Shown here: in pieces, positions 8,394 through 16,592 of the stretch
Position numbering within the stretch: position 1 is the stretch's first letter
Layout of the letters: each line of letters starts with the position of its first letter
Assembly (NCBI GenBank): GCA_944322675.1
Contig: CALUPO010000004.1
Coordinates: 93,533 to 157,532, forward strand
Source: Candidatus Gastranaerophilales bacterium
GTDB lineage: Bacteria > Cyanobacteriota > Vampirovibrionia > Gastranaerophilales > Gastranaerophilaceae
Length of the DNA stretch: 64,000 bases
Direction: 5' to 3'
Made by a program: the position numbers and the translations under genes
The notes under the pieces: generated by a model
Databases searched by the model: none
What the model saw: only the letters and a program-made list of their open reading frames with translations
What the model was told of the DNA's origin: nothing

Positions 8394-8582
8394 TGTCCTC
8401 CGGACGGGGTTACTTTTTGTGGAAAAAGTAACCAAAACCGCAACCCACTTGTCGCTCGTATTCTCACAACGTTCGACCTAAAGCCTGCGTAACTCGCATT
8501 GAGCAAAGCCCAATGCTCAAACAAACTTGGCTTTGATGTTGTCTCACGTGTAATAATTACTCGCTCCTGCGTATGGGTTGCA
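8394..8582 (-). repeat. R1 structured repeat inserted in an effector gene
   Basis: On the + strand it runs from TGTCCTCCGGACGGGG to GCGTATGGGTTGC, i.e. minus orientation. Stems: 8408-8433 (11-bp perfect hairpin GGTTACTTTTT/AAAAAGTAACC), closing stem GCAACCCA (8440-8447) with TGGGTTGC (8574-8581), and an inner hairpin with CATTG/CAATG. It is a diverged third subtype of the family and interrupts 7770-8673. Confidence 0.8.
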
Positions 8583-8595
8583 TATTATTTGTTAA

Positions 8596-8673
8596 GTTTA
8601 TATGATATATGTCAAACCCTACACCCGAAGTGATGGCACAGAAGTTAAGGGGTATTATCGAAGTGTGAGGTGA
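8596..8673 (+). pseudogene. Detached C-terminal tail of the 7770 effector
   Basis: Reads VYMIYVKPYTRSDGTEVKG and then YYRSVR plus TGA, the same tail found behind the three lipases (10176, 11772, 14783). It has no start codon; the R1 insertion separates it from its gene. Confidence 0.65.
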
Positions 8674-8730
8674 AGAAAGGTAAGATTCACAAGCAGGCGG
8701 ACTTCATGTTTTTTAATTAAAAAGCGTTTT

Positions 8731-9069
8731 TTATAGAAAAATCATAAAAATACATAAAAAGTAAAATATTGACAATAATATACCAATAATTCTTAAAAAA
8801 TTAAGAATTTTATTATTTAAGAGAAAACGATTTTTAATTTTTAAATTAAATGTTTTTTCAATTACAAAGACAATAAATGATATACAAAAAATACATAATA
8901 TGAAAATTATTACGAAAAATAAATAAAAACCCAGAATTGTAGATTGAGCATTAATATGTCTTTCATAACTATACACCTTAATCAGAAAGATAATAAAAAA
9001 TATTCCAATCCAACCGGTTAGTGCAATAATATTATAACTAAAATATTCATTTAATTTTTTAAACCACAT
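8731..9069 (-). CDS. Small 4-TM membrane protein, candidate immunity for 9107
   Basis: 112 residues with hydrophobic segments at about 14-32, 44-72 and 90-111 and the family signature as NNKILNFLRIIGI before the last segment. Starts 37 bp from the divergent lipase effector at 9107. A membrane-resident immunity protein would suit a lipid-attacking toxin. Function is inferred from the repeated pairing. Confidence 0.6.
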   Translation of the reverse strand: MWFKKLNEYFSYNIIALTGWIGIFFIIFLIKVYSYERHINAQSTILGFYLFFVIIFILCIFCISFIVFVIEKTFNLKIKNRFLLNNKILNFLRIIGILLSIFYFLCIFMIFL

Positions 9070-9106
9070 ATAACTATTATAAATAAAAAGAGAGGATAAG
9101 TATATT

Positions 9107-10159
9107 ATGCAAAATTATAAACTTCATAACGATTTAAAACAATTATCAGAATATATCTATAAATCAAAGGGAAGTAAGCTTCCTGAAAATTATAAATATG
9201 TGACTGGTTACGAAAATACAAACAATGGATTTTACTCGGAAATTTATGAAAAAGATAATCAACTGGTTATTGTATTTAAAGGAACTGATATTAGAGTTAA
9301 TGATTTAAAAGATGATATAAAAATGGTATTTGGCTTATTGCCAAGTCAAATGGAAAGTGCAAGAATAGTTTATAGTAAGCTAAAAAGTAATTATCCAAAC
9401 AAAAAAATTTTGTTAACAGGACACTCTCTTGGGGGAAGTTTAGCACAAGGGCTTGGATTTGAAACAAATAGTGAAGCAGTTACTTTTGGTGCTTATGGTT
9501 TGAGAAATATTTATAATTATAAATATAAAAATAGTGAAAATATTATAAATTATGGTAATAGTAAAGATGCCGTATTTACTTATAATATAGATAATCAGAT
9601 AGGCAAGACTTATATTATTTCTGATAACAATGAAAGTAATAGTTTTATTAAAGATAAAAGAGATAATTATAATATTATTGATAAACATTTTATATCTAAC
9701 ATGGGGGATATAAAAAAAGCAAAAGAATATAAAAAACTTGATTATTTCTCAAACAAAAATTTAGTATTAAAAGGTGCAGTATCAAAAAATTCAGAAGATT
9801 TATCACAACCGATTTACACCCGTAATATGATAGATAAAATGTCAGTAGACGAGTATTTGCTCCATGAGCCTATGATAATGGAACAACTAAAAACACAAGG
9901 TATTCCAAGTGAAAAACAAATAAATAAACAAAATAATCTTGCAGGATTTTTAAATCAAATAAGCGGCAATTCAAATATTTTTACCCGTGAAGATATTAAA
10001 AATATGACGACTGATGAATACTTAAAAAATGAGAAGGCTATAGACTTCCAGCGGATTTTCGGTAGGGCGGAGTCGAGCGAATGCGAGCGAGCCCGTAACA
10101 TAAAGCAATCCGCTGAAGTGGAAGGCGAAGCCTGTAACGGAATGCAAGGATTGCGTTAA
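9107..10159 (+). CDS. Lipase-type effector 1 with tandem TRE motifs
   Basis: 350 residues as read. Residues 1-220 form an alpha/beta-hydrolase of the lipase class 3/DUF2974 kind: GTD (oxyanion region), the nucleophile elbow GHSLGGSLAQ near residue 107, a likely catalytic Asp in SKDAVF and His in KHFISNMGD. Residues 240-275 and 290-312 carry two TRE motifs (IYTRNMIDKMSVDEYL; IFTREDIKNMTTDEYL) like the end of the scaffold-like protein. Residues after NEKAI come from an R4 repeat (DFQRIFGRAESSECERAR) and end early. No signal peptide. Likely a phospholipase toxin; the delivery route is hypothetical. Confidence 0.7.
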   Translation: MQNYKLHNDLKQLSEYIYKSKGSKLPENYKYVTGYENTNNGFYSEIYEKDNQLVIVFKGTDIRVNDLKDDIKMVFGLLPSQMESARIVYSKLKSNYPNKKILLTGHSLGGSLAQGLGFETNSEAVTFGAYGLRNIYNYKYKNSENIINYGNSKDAVFTYNIDNQIGKTYIISDNNESNSFIKDKRDNYNIIDKHFISNMGDIKKAKEYKKLDYFSNKNLVLKGAVSKNSEDLSQPIYTRNMIDKMSVDEYLLHEPMIMEQLKTQGIPSEKQINKQNNLAGFLNQISGNSNIFTREDIKNMTTDEYLKNEKAIDFQRIFGRAESSECERARNIKQSAEVEGEACNGMQGLR

Positions 10160-10175
10160 GCCGAATAATCCAAGA
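10043..10175 (+). repeat. R4 hairpin repeat inserted in lipase effector 1
   Basis: GC-rich insert between NEKAI and QLKTIGIPS coding. Outer stem CAGCGGATT (10049-10057) pairs with AATCCGCTG (10107-10115). Identical copies sit at the same codon in the other two lipases (11639-11771 and 14650-14782). Confidence 0.75.
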
Positions 10176-10310
10176 CAATTGAAAACCATAGGCATTCCAA
10201 GTCAGGCACAAGCAAATGAAGCCGTACAAAATGGCGGTATGATTTATGTAAAACCTTATACAAGAAGTGACGGCACTCAAGTTAAAGGACATTATCGAAG
10301 TGTTAGGTGA
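10176..10310 (+). pseudogene. Detached C-terminal tail of lipase effector 1
   Basis: In the frame interrupted by R4, reads QLKTIGIPSQAQANEAVQ, then GMIYVKPYTRSDGTQVKG and HYRSVR plus TGA. The YTRSDGT...GHYRS ending resembles tails I associate with phage-encoded proteins. Confidence 0.65.
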
Positions 10311-10683
10311 GAAAAGCTATTAAAGAAATTATTAATAACAAAATTAATAATATTAATCCAATGATAAAAAATATATTATAAATTTTGTTACTTATTATGA
10401 ATGAACTTTTTATTAAAAATTTGTTTTTAAAAATATATTTATTTATTAAAACTTCTAGCAAAAATAATAAAAGAAATATGCATGTACAAAATATGCTATT
10501 ACGAAATTTAATTATCAAATATAATTTAATAAAACCTGCATTTATTAAATTTCCCGAAAATATTTCTGTTTCAGGAATTGCAAATTTTACGCAGGTTAAA
10601 AATAAAATTGTATATAAAAATAAATAAAGACCATAGAGTGACAATAAATTTATAGAAATATATTTTTTGGCTTGTCTTATCAT
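10303..10683 (-). CDS. Small 4-TM membrane protein, candidate immunity for 10721
   Basis: 126 residues, about four membrane segments, with the signature SNKIYNIFFIIGLILLILLL at the last one. The N-terminus QAKKYISINLLSLYGL resembles that of 13215-13640. It lies 37 bp from the divergent lipase effector 2, and its 3' end overlaps the detached tail of effector 1 by a few bases. Confidence 0.6.
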   Translation of the reverse strand: MIRQAKKYISINLLSLYGLYLFLYTILFLTCVKFAIPETEIFSGNLINAGFIKLYLIIKFRNSIFCTCIFLLLFLLEVLINKYIFKNKFLIKSSFIISNKIYNIFFIIGLILLILLLIISLIAFLT

Positions 10684-10720
10684 AAAATTATAGTAAAAAA
10701 AAAAGGAGAATATTTCAATT

Positions 10721-11755
10721 ATGAAAAATATTGATATTAATGATTATAAAAATTTATCAAACTGTATTTATCCTGAAAATAGAAATTACAAACCTAAAGA
10801 TTGGGAATATATGGGAAAGAGAGAAAACAATAAAACAGGTTTTTATTCAGAAGCTTATTATAACAAATATAATGATTCAATATGTATTGTATATCGAGGT
10901 ACAGATAATAAAAAACATTTACCAAATAAAAATGATCTTATAAATGATTTAAATATGTTAAAAAATGTACCCGCACAAACAACTGACGCTTTTAATTTCT
11001 ATTATGATTTACAAAGAAAATATCAAGATAAAGAAATTAGTATAACAGGACATTCATTAGGTGGAAGCTTAGCTCAAATAGTAGGAACAATAACTGGTGC
11101 AAATACCTATACATTTGGTGCTTATGGAACAGGCAATTTATTAAAAAATATAAAATATAAAAATAATATTACAAATTATGGAAATGAAAAAGATATAATT
11201 TTTATGAAGAATATAAATAATCATATTGGTAATACAAAAGTTATAAAAACAAACGGCACTTCTTCTTTGTTTGAAAATCCTTTTAAATATCATTATTTAA
11301 ACAATTTAGGGAATATTAATAATGCTGTTAATTATAAAACAAAATTTTCACCAGAAATTAGTAATATTAAAATAACTCCTACAAGTCATAACTTACTAAA
11401 TAATAATATATACACCCGAGAAATGATAGATAAAATGTCAGTAGATGAGTATTTGCTTCATGAGCCTATGATAATGGAACAACTTAAAACACAAGGTATT
11501 CCAAGTGAAAAACAAATAAATAAGCAAAGTAATCTTGCAGGATTTTTAAATCAAATAAGCGGCAATTCAAATATTTTTACCCGTGAAGATATTAAAAATA
11601 TGACGACTGATGAATACTTAAAAAATGAGAAGGCTATAGACTTCCAGCGGATTTTCGGTAGGGCGGAGTCGAGCGAATGCGAGCGAGCCCGTAACATAAA
11701 GCAATCCGCTGAAGTGGAAGGCGAAGCCTGTAACGGAATGCAAGGATTGCGTTAA
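10721..11755 (+). CDS. Lipase-type effector 2 with tandem TRE motifs
   Basis: 344 residues, ribosome site AAAGGAG. Alpha/beta-hydrolase core with RGTD, nucleophile elbow GHSLGGSLAQ at about 110, likely Asp in EKDIIF and His in KYHYLNNLGN. The catalytic half differs clearly from effector 1, while the last 110 residues (IYTREMIDKMSVDEYL onward) are nearly identical at DNA level. That is the pattern of a variable toxin domain on a conserved delivery module. Ends early in an R4 repeat. Cytoplasmic as read, with no secretion signal. Confidence 0.7.
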   Translation: MKNIDINDYKNLSNCIYPENRNYKPKDWEYMGKRENNKTGFYSEAYYNKYNDSICIVYRGTDNKKHLPNKNDLINDLNMLKNVPAQTTDAFNFYYDLQRKYQDKEISITGHSLGGSLAQIVGTITGANTYTFGAYGTGNLLKNIKYKNNITNYGNEKDIIFMKNINNHIGNTKVIKTNGTSSLFENPFKYHYLNNLGNINNAVNYKTKFSPEISNIKITPTSHNLLNNNIYTREMIDKMSVDEYLLHEPMIMEQLKTQGIPSEKQINKQSNLAGFLNQISGNSNIFTREDIKNMTTDEYLKNEKAIDFQRIFGRAESSECERARNIKQSAEVEGEACNGMQGLR

Positions 11756-11771
11756 GCCGAATAATCCAAGA
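11639..11771 (+). repeat. R4 hairpin repeat inserted in lipase effector 2
   Basis: Same boundaries and sequence as the copy at 10043-10175; outer stem CAGCGGATT/AATCCGCTG. Confidence 0.75.
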
Positions 11772-11906
11772 CAATTGAAAACAATTGGCATTCCAAGCCA
11801 GGCACAGGCAAATGAAGCCGTACAAAATGGCGGTATGATTTATGTAAAACCTTATACAAGAAGTGACGGCACCCAAGTTAAAGGACATTATCGAAGTGTT
11901 AGGTGA
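11772..11906 (+). pseudogene. Detached C-terminal tail of lipase effector 2
   Basis: Reads QLKTIGIPSQAQANEAVQ and then the YTRSDGTQVKGHYRSVR ending with TGA, cut from its gene by R4. Confidence 0.65.
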
Positions 11907-11912
11907 CAAAAG

Positions 11913-12329
11913 CTAGACAGGTTTATAAGTATATATAAAATAGGTAACAGATAAAATAACAAAAATAATAAAAAATATCGGTGAAAATATAAATATTAAA
12001 CCAATTTTAAGATAAATATTATAAAATTTATTTAAAATTAATTTATTTGTCAAATTTTTTAATTTTCTATACCAATTTAAATGTTTAAATCTTGTTAATA
12101 TGAAAATTATGATGATTATAAATATGTAAAGTAATGAAGATGTGAATAATAATTCATCAAATAAAGCTAAACCCGGATAAGTATCCATAGAATAATCAAA
12201 TTCTCCACATGTTTCAATTAAATAAGGTCTTAAAAATATAAAGGATAAAATCCATCCGATGTTAAAAATATATGCTACAAATACAGTAAGATTTGTTGTA
12301 GGAGATTTAAATAAATTTTGAAATTTCAT
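11913..12329 (-). CDS. Small 4-TM membrane protein, orphan candidate immunity
   Basis: 138 residues with about four hydrophobic segments; the last follows LNKFYNIYLKIGLIF, the family signature. Its divergent partner at 12374 is a truncated copy of the DUF6973-like effector gene, so this is an immunity-type gene kept after toxin loss. Confidence 0.55.
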   Translation of the reverse strand: MKFQNLFKSPTTNLTVFVAYIFNIGWILSFIFLRPYLIETCGEFDYSMDTYPGLALFDELLFTSSLLYIFIIIIIFILTRFKHLNWYRKLKNLTNKLILNKFYNIYLKIGLIFIFSPIFFIIFVILSVTYFIYTYKPV

Positions 12330-12373
12330 TTAAATAATTGTAACTTAAACATCAAAGAAAGGAAACTATTATT

Positions 12374-12460
12374 ATGACCAGTTTGAATAAAAAATTTCAT
12401 GCAGAAATAGATGCAAAAACAAAACAGTATCAAAAAATATATGATTTTGAAATTGCCTAA
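12374..12460 (+). pseudogene. Truncated copy of the DUF6973-like effector
   Basis: 28 codons, from ATG with AAAGGAAA upstream, nearly identical to the start of 7770-8393 (shared NLNKKFHAEIDAKTKQYQK, here SLNKKF), then FEIA and a stop. The domain itself is missing. Confidence 0.7.
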
Positions 12461-12721
12461 CAAAAATATATTAAAAGAAAATTTATTAAATGAAATTTTT
12501 TTAGAAATATATAAATTATAATTTCTTTTTTTTCGTATTAAAATCTCAATAATAAAAAATAATGGAAATAAAATAAAATAAAATAAAATAATAATATATC
12601 CAAATAAAGAGATTAAATGGGCTCTGAAATATTTATTTATATTTAAAATTTTTATATTTGTATAATATCACAAAATGATTGTAGGAAAGGAATAAATATG
12701 GCATCAAATTTTGAAAAGTAA
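12461..12721. other. Scar of a lost cassette
   Basis: Very AT-rich stretch with AAAAT repeated in tandem (about 12571-12591) and a minus-strand hydrophobic reading without a full frame. At 12698 an ATG preceded by GGAAAGGA opens a 7-codon stub (MASNFEK). Looks like a deleted divergent pair. Confidence 0.35.
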
Positions 12722-12727
12722 AAAGAT

Positions 12728-13156
12728 TTATATGAGTTTATAAGTGATATTTAAGACATCTAGAGTTGTTACAATAGTTGCTAAAATCGTTAAGAATGGA
12801 GGAACACTTGCAATAAAAAATAAAATATAAAACAAAATAGATAATAGACAATTTAATTTATAAGATAAATTAAACTTTAAAGGTATTTTAAAGTATGGAA
12901 AAAATTTCTTAATAATAAAATTGCACATTAAAATTTCAATTAATAATGCTATAGCAATAAAATCATTTAAAATAAATAAACTAATCATAATTATTGTATA
13001 TGGATAAAAACGATATCCATCAAAATTTGTAGGTTCATCATTTGGTAAATATGGTGGTTCAAATTTTGAAGATAGTATAAAAAAAATAACAAAGGATAAG
13101 CCTACTATTATATAAATATAAGAAAAAAAATATTTTCTTAAATCTGGTATTTTCAT
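12728..13156 (-). CDS. Small 4-TM membrane protein (candidate immunity)
   Basis: 142 residues from the ATG giving MKIPDLRKYFFSYIY, which resembles the paralog starts; an upstream in-frame ATG at 13213 would add 19 residues. About four membrane segments, with YKLNCLLSILFYILFFI in the signature position. It stands next to another immunity-type gene (13215) with no toxin between them, as in immunity arrays. Confidence 0.5.
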   Translation of the reverse strand: MKIPDLRKYFFSYIYIIVGLSFVIFFILSSKFEPPYLPNDEPTNFDGYRFYPYTIIMISLFILNDFIAIALLIEILMCNFIIKKFFPYFKIPLKFNLSYKLNCLLSILFYILFFIASVPPFLTILATIVTTLDVLNITYKLI

Positions 13157-13214
13157 AAAAAACATAGTATTACAAAAATTAAAAAAAAGAAAGGTAAAAA
13201 GACTTTTATACACT

Positions 13215-13640
13215 TCACTTTTTAAAAAAGAAATTAATAATGAAAATAATTTCTAATATAAAAGCTATTATTATTAAAATCACAATAGTTTTTAAGCTAA
13301 ATATTTTTATTAGTGGTAATAAAATAAAACTTGAAATTAATATCAAAAAGGGAATTATTAGAAATAAATATCCAAGTTTAAATAATAAATTATATAATGT
13401 ATTTTCAGATTTTATTAAAAAAAAATGTACATTTAATGCTGTCAGTAAATATTCGATTAAAAATAAAAATAATAAACCCAAAATAATAAAAATATGTTTA
13501 CAAAAAATTAATAAGGTATAAATAGGGTTAGAAAACCAATTATTAGAAGTATGCCCGAGTGTTATAAAATGAATAACCCATAAAAAAATAATAATATAAC
13601 CAAGTATTGATAATATATTTAAACTAATATATTTTTTCAT
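13215..13640 (-). CDS. Small 4-TM membrane protein, candidate immunity for 13678
   Basis: 141 residues from the ATG giving MKKYISLNILSILGY; an in-frame start at 13685 overlaps the divergent effector and is less likely. Signature as NTLYNLLFKLGYLF before a hydrophobic C-terminal half. Starts 37 bp from lipase effector 3, the same spacing as at 9069/9107 and 10683/10721. Confidence 0.6.
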   Translation of the reverse strand: MKKYISLNILSILGYIIIFLWVIHFITLGHTSNNWFSNPIYTLLIFCKHIFIILGLLFLFLIEYLLTALNVHFFLIKSENTLYNLLFKLGYLFLIIPFLILISSFILLPLIKIFSLKTIVILIIIAFILEIIFIINFFFKK

Positions 13641-13677
13641 ATTAATAATATTACAACAAAAACTAAAGGAGCACATT

Positions 13678-14766
13678 ATGAACAATTATAATTTTGACAA
13701 TCAATTGAAAATTATTTCAGAATATGTTTATTCAAACAATTCAACATATCTACCGGAAAAATGGAAAAAAATAGCAGTAAGTAAAAATGAGCAAACAGGA
13801 TTTTATGGTGAAGCATTTATTGATAGAAAAGAAAAAAATATTGTTATTGCTTTTAGAGGTACCGATTTAAACAAAGGAATGTATGAAGCAAAAAAAGATT
13901 TAGTAAATGATAATTACTTATTTTTAAAAAATATTCCACCACAGGTAAATAATGCAAGAGAATTTAAAAATAAAATTCAAAAAGATTTTAAAGGTTATAA
14001 TATAACCTTAACAGGACATTCATTAGGTGGAAGTTTAAGTCAAATAATTGGTGCTGAATCAGGTGAAAAAACAGTTACTTTTGGGGCTTATGGAACCAGA
14101 CAACTGATAAATTCAGTAAATAAACATTTCCATAATATAAAAAATTATGGAAATGCCAATGATATTATTTTTGTCAGCAATATTGACAATCAATTAGGAG
14201 AAACTTATATAATTAATAACTCTTACACTAGTCCTTATGAAGAACTATATAAGACTAATAAAATTAATAAGCATATAGGCTTATCAGAACATTTCTTAAA
14301 TAATATAGGCGATTTATCAAAAGCTGTTAAGTATAATGGCTTAAAATCAAATGTGAATATAAATAATATAATCTTAAAAGGTTCCGTATCAAAAAATTCA
14401 GAAGATTTATCACAACCGATTTACACCCGTGAGATGATAGATAAAATGTCAGTAGACGAGTATTTGCTTCATGAACCTATGATAATGGAACAACTAAAAA
14501 CACAAGGTATTCCAAGCGAAAAACAAATAAATAAGCAAAGTAATCTTGCAGGATTTTTAAATCAAATAAGCGGCAATTCAAATATTTTTACCCGTGAAGA
14601 TATTAAAAATATGACGACTGATGAATACTTAAAAAATGAGAAGGCTATAGACTTCCAGCGGATTTTCGGTAGGGCGGAGTCGAGCGAATGCGAGCGAGCC
14701 CGTAACATAAAGCAATCCGCTGAAGTGGAAGGCGAAGCCTGTAACGGAATGCAAGGATTGCGTTAA
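13678..14766 (+). CDS. Lipase-type effector 3 with tandem TRE motifs
   Basis: 362 residues, ribosome site AAAGGAGC. Hydrolase core: FRGTD, elbow GHSLGGSLSQ near 119, likely Asp in ANDIIF, His in EHFLNNIGD. Compared with effectors 1 and 2 the catalytic half is diverged, but the region from NSEDLSQPIYTRE on is essentially identical to effector 1. It carries two TRE motifs and ends inside an R4 repeat. It is the last cassette before the coat protein gene and has its own terminator after the detached tail. Confidence 0.7.
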   Translation: MNNYNFDNQLKIISEYVYSNNSTYLPEKWKKIAVSKNEQTGFYGEAFIDRKEKNIVIAFRGTDLNKGMYEAKKDLVNDNYLFLKNIPPQVNNAREFKNKIQKDFKGYNITLTGHSLGGSLSQIIGAESGEKTVTFGAYGTRQLINSVNKHFHNIKNYGNANDIIFVSNIDNQLGETYIINNSYTSPYEELYKTNKINKHIGLSEHFLNNIGDLSKAVKYNGLKSNVNINNIILKGSVSKNSEDLSQPIYTREMIDKMSVDEYLLHEPMIMEQLKTQGIPSEKQINKQSNLAGFLNQISGNSNIFTREDIKNMTTDEYLKNEKAIDFQRIFGRAESSECERARNIKQSAEVEGEACNGMQGLR

Positions 14767-14782
14767 GCCGAATAATCCAAGA
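14650..14782 (+). repeat. R4 hairpin repeat inserted in lipase effector 3
   Basis: Same codon position and sequence as the copies at 10043 and 11639. Confidence 0.75.
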
Positions 14783-14917
14783 CAATTGAAAACAATTGGC
14801 ATTCCAAGCCAGGCACAGGCAAATGAAGCCGTACAAAATGGCGGTATGATTTATGTAAAACCTTATACAAGAAGTGACGGCACCCAAGTTAAAGGACATT
14901 ATCGAAGTGTTAGGTGA
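14783..14917 (+). pseudogene. Detached C-terminal tail of lipase effector 3
   Basis: Carries QLKTIGIPSQAQANEAVQ and the YTRSDGTQVKGHYRSVR ending with TGA; almost identical to 11772-11906. Confidence 0.65.
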
Positions 14918-14950
14918 AACTAATTATCATTAACATAATATACATTTTTT

Positions 14951-14978
14951 AAAGCTATTTATTAAAATAGCTTTTTTA
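14951..14978 (+). terminator. Intrinsic terminator closing the effector island
   Basis: Stem AAAGCTATTT/AAATAGCTTT with a short loop and T run. Confidence 0.85.
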
Positions 14979-15000
14979 TTATTTAAAAGCTCAATTTAAA

Positions 15001-15250
15001 AAAGGAGGTGGTGGCTTATAGCAAACAATGCTTTAAACTGTTTTACAAAAATAAAAAAACCCGCAAATATGGAAACAGGGAGTGTAAACATATTTACGGG
15101 CCAGAGGATGATTACGTTTGTAATATCCTCACATATTTATTAAAACACAATTTGATTAAAAATATGCTATTTCTGTCGAAAATTTTACAAAACTTAATAT
15201 TATTTTATTTTTTTGTACATATTTTCAAAAGTTGTAGTGTATGTAGATAG
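15001..15250 (+). other. Structured leader or small ORF before the coat gene
   Basis: An unusually strong AAAGGAGGTG precedes GTG 15008, which opens a frame of 80 codons rich in basic residues and Cys (KQCFKLFYKNKKTRKYG). The same DNA forms two hairpins: CCCGCAAATATG (15060-15071) with CATATTTACGGG (15089-15100), and GAGGATGATTAC with GTAATATCCTC (about 15104-15130). It could be a small basic protein, a leader RNA controlling the coat gene, or both. No family recognised. Confidence 0.4.
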
Positions 15251-15276
15251 TATAATTCAAGAAAGGAAAAAAAATT

Positions 15277-16128
15277 ATGACTTTTACAAATGGTTATGAT
15301 GCTTTCGTACCTGAAATATGGGGAAGCAAATTAAATGCCGGATTAGAAAAAAGCTGTGTTATGCTTCAATGTGTAAACCGCAACTGGGAGGGTGATATTG
15401 CAAATCAAGGTGATACTGTTAACATTATTACACCTGGAAATGTCACCATAAGTTCATTGGATTCAAATGTAACTTATACTGAAATTGCTCCAACAAATAC
15501 AAGTTTGGTTATTGATCAACAAAAAGTTTTTGCTTTTAAAATCAATGATGTTGCACTTGCACAAAGCAATACTGATATTATGGAAGGATATTTAAACAAA
15601 GCTAGACAGGCAATTGAAGTACAACAAGATATTTATTTGCTTGGAAAGCATGTTGATGTTCCATCAACTAACACAATTGGCGGAACATCAACTGTCACTT
15701 TAAGTGCTTCAAATATATATTCACAATTTGTTGAACTTGCTAAAATGTTAAAAAATACATCTGCAACTTTAAATGGACAAAAGCCATGGGTTGTAATAAA
15801 TCCTGATATTGAGGCAATTTTACTTCAATCAACTCAATTTACGTCATCTTATCAAATTGCTGATGAAACTCTTCGTAACGGTTCTATTGGGCGTATTGCA
15901 GGTATGGATGTTTTGGTTACTCCTAATTTAACTGCTACTGATAGCAAGATAAATGTTCTTGCCGGAACCAATGATGCCATTACTTATGCTTCTCAGTTGG
16001 CTAAAATTGAAGTGCTTCGTGATCCAAATTCTTTTTCAGATTTAGTTCGTGGCTTATATTTATACGGAGCTAAAACTGTTAATGCTGATGCTCTTGCTAA
16101 ATTGGTTTGCAGTATATCTTCTTCATAG
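15277..16128 (+). CDS. Major capsid (coat) protein, P22-like
   Basis: 283 residues, ribosome site GAAAGGAA. Features of P22 gp5-type coat proteins: N-terminal FVPEIWGSKLNAGLEKS, then NRNWEGDIANQGDTVNI, central QAIEVQQDIYLLGKH, WVVINPDIEAILLQS, and a C-terminal GRIAGMDVLVTPNL with YLYGAKTVNADALAKL. This is the HK97-fold shell protein. It appears intact, unlike the minor head gene after it. It lies downstream of the effector island and is closed by a terminator. Confidence 0.8.
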   Translation: MTFTNGYDAFVPEIWGSKLNAGLEKSCVMLQCVNRNWEGDIANQGDTVNIITPGNVTISSLDSNVTYTEIAPTNTSLVIDQQKVFAFKINDVALAQSNTDIMEGYLNKARQAIEVQQDIYLLGKHVDVPSTNTIGGTSTVTLSASNIYSQFVELAKMLKNTSATLNGQKPWVVINPDIEAILLQSTQFTSSYQIADETLRNGSIGRIAGMDVLVTPNLTATDSKINVLAGTNDAITYASQLAKIEVLRDPNSFSDLVRGLYLYGAKTVNADALAKLVCSISSS

Positions 16129-16151
16129 CTTATTTCCTTTTTTTATTGTAT

Positions 16152-16194
16152 GTGTTGAAATGAGCCGTTTTTGACTTATTTCAACACTTTTCTT
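16152..16194 (+). terminator. Intrinsic terminator after coat gene
   Basis: Stem GTGTTGAAATGAG/CTTATTTCAACAC (one G-U) followed by TTTTCTTT. The right half recurs at about 16802 and 17683 inside the repeat array. Confidence 0.8.
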
Positions 16195-16356
16195 TCTTCA
16201 AACCTTTCCCCCCTCTCCCTTTTAAGCGTGAGGGCGGGGGTGAGGGTGGCAAAAATATTAAATTTCAATAAATTAAATATTTTAATGTCCTCCGGACGGG
16301 GCAGCTGTGTTTATTTTTTCAAAAAATTAAACAATTGTAGAATAAAGTCAATAAAT

Positions 16357-16540
16357 GTAACCCATACGCAGGCACGAACAATTATCACTTAACGAAACAA
16401 CAACAGGCAGCCTTTTGTTTGAGTGCGAAGCACGAGTTAAGGCTGCTTTAGTTGAGTTTAGTGAGAATGTGAGTGACAAGTCGGGTTACGGTTTTGGGCA
16501 CTTTGTCCACACAAAGTGCCTCCGCCTGAAAGGCTTTAAT
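16357..16540 (+). repeat. R1 copy, subtype 2
   Basis: Closing stem GTAACCC (16357-16363) with GGGTTAC (16483-16489). Inner hairpin GCAGCC/GGCTGC with GTGC/GCAC. End hairpin GCACTTTGT/ACAAAGTGC. Confidence 0.8.
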
Positions 16541-16592
16541 TTTATTTAAATATTTAAAATTTTTCTCAAAAAATTATTTAAAATTAATTTAA

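Noticed and set aside
7049..12721. Alternative genetic code or programmed frameshifting to join stubs and tails
   Set aside because: Stops of all three kinds end well-conserved genes, and the interruptions coincide with repeat insertions or deletions, so ordinary gene decay explains them.
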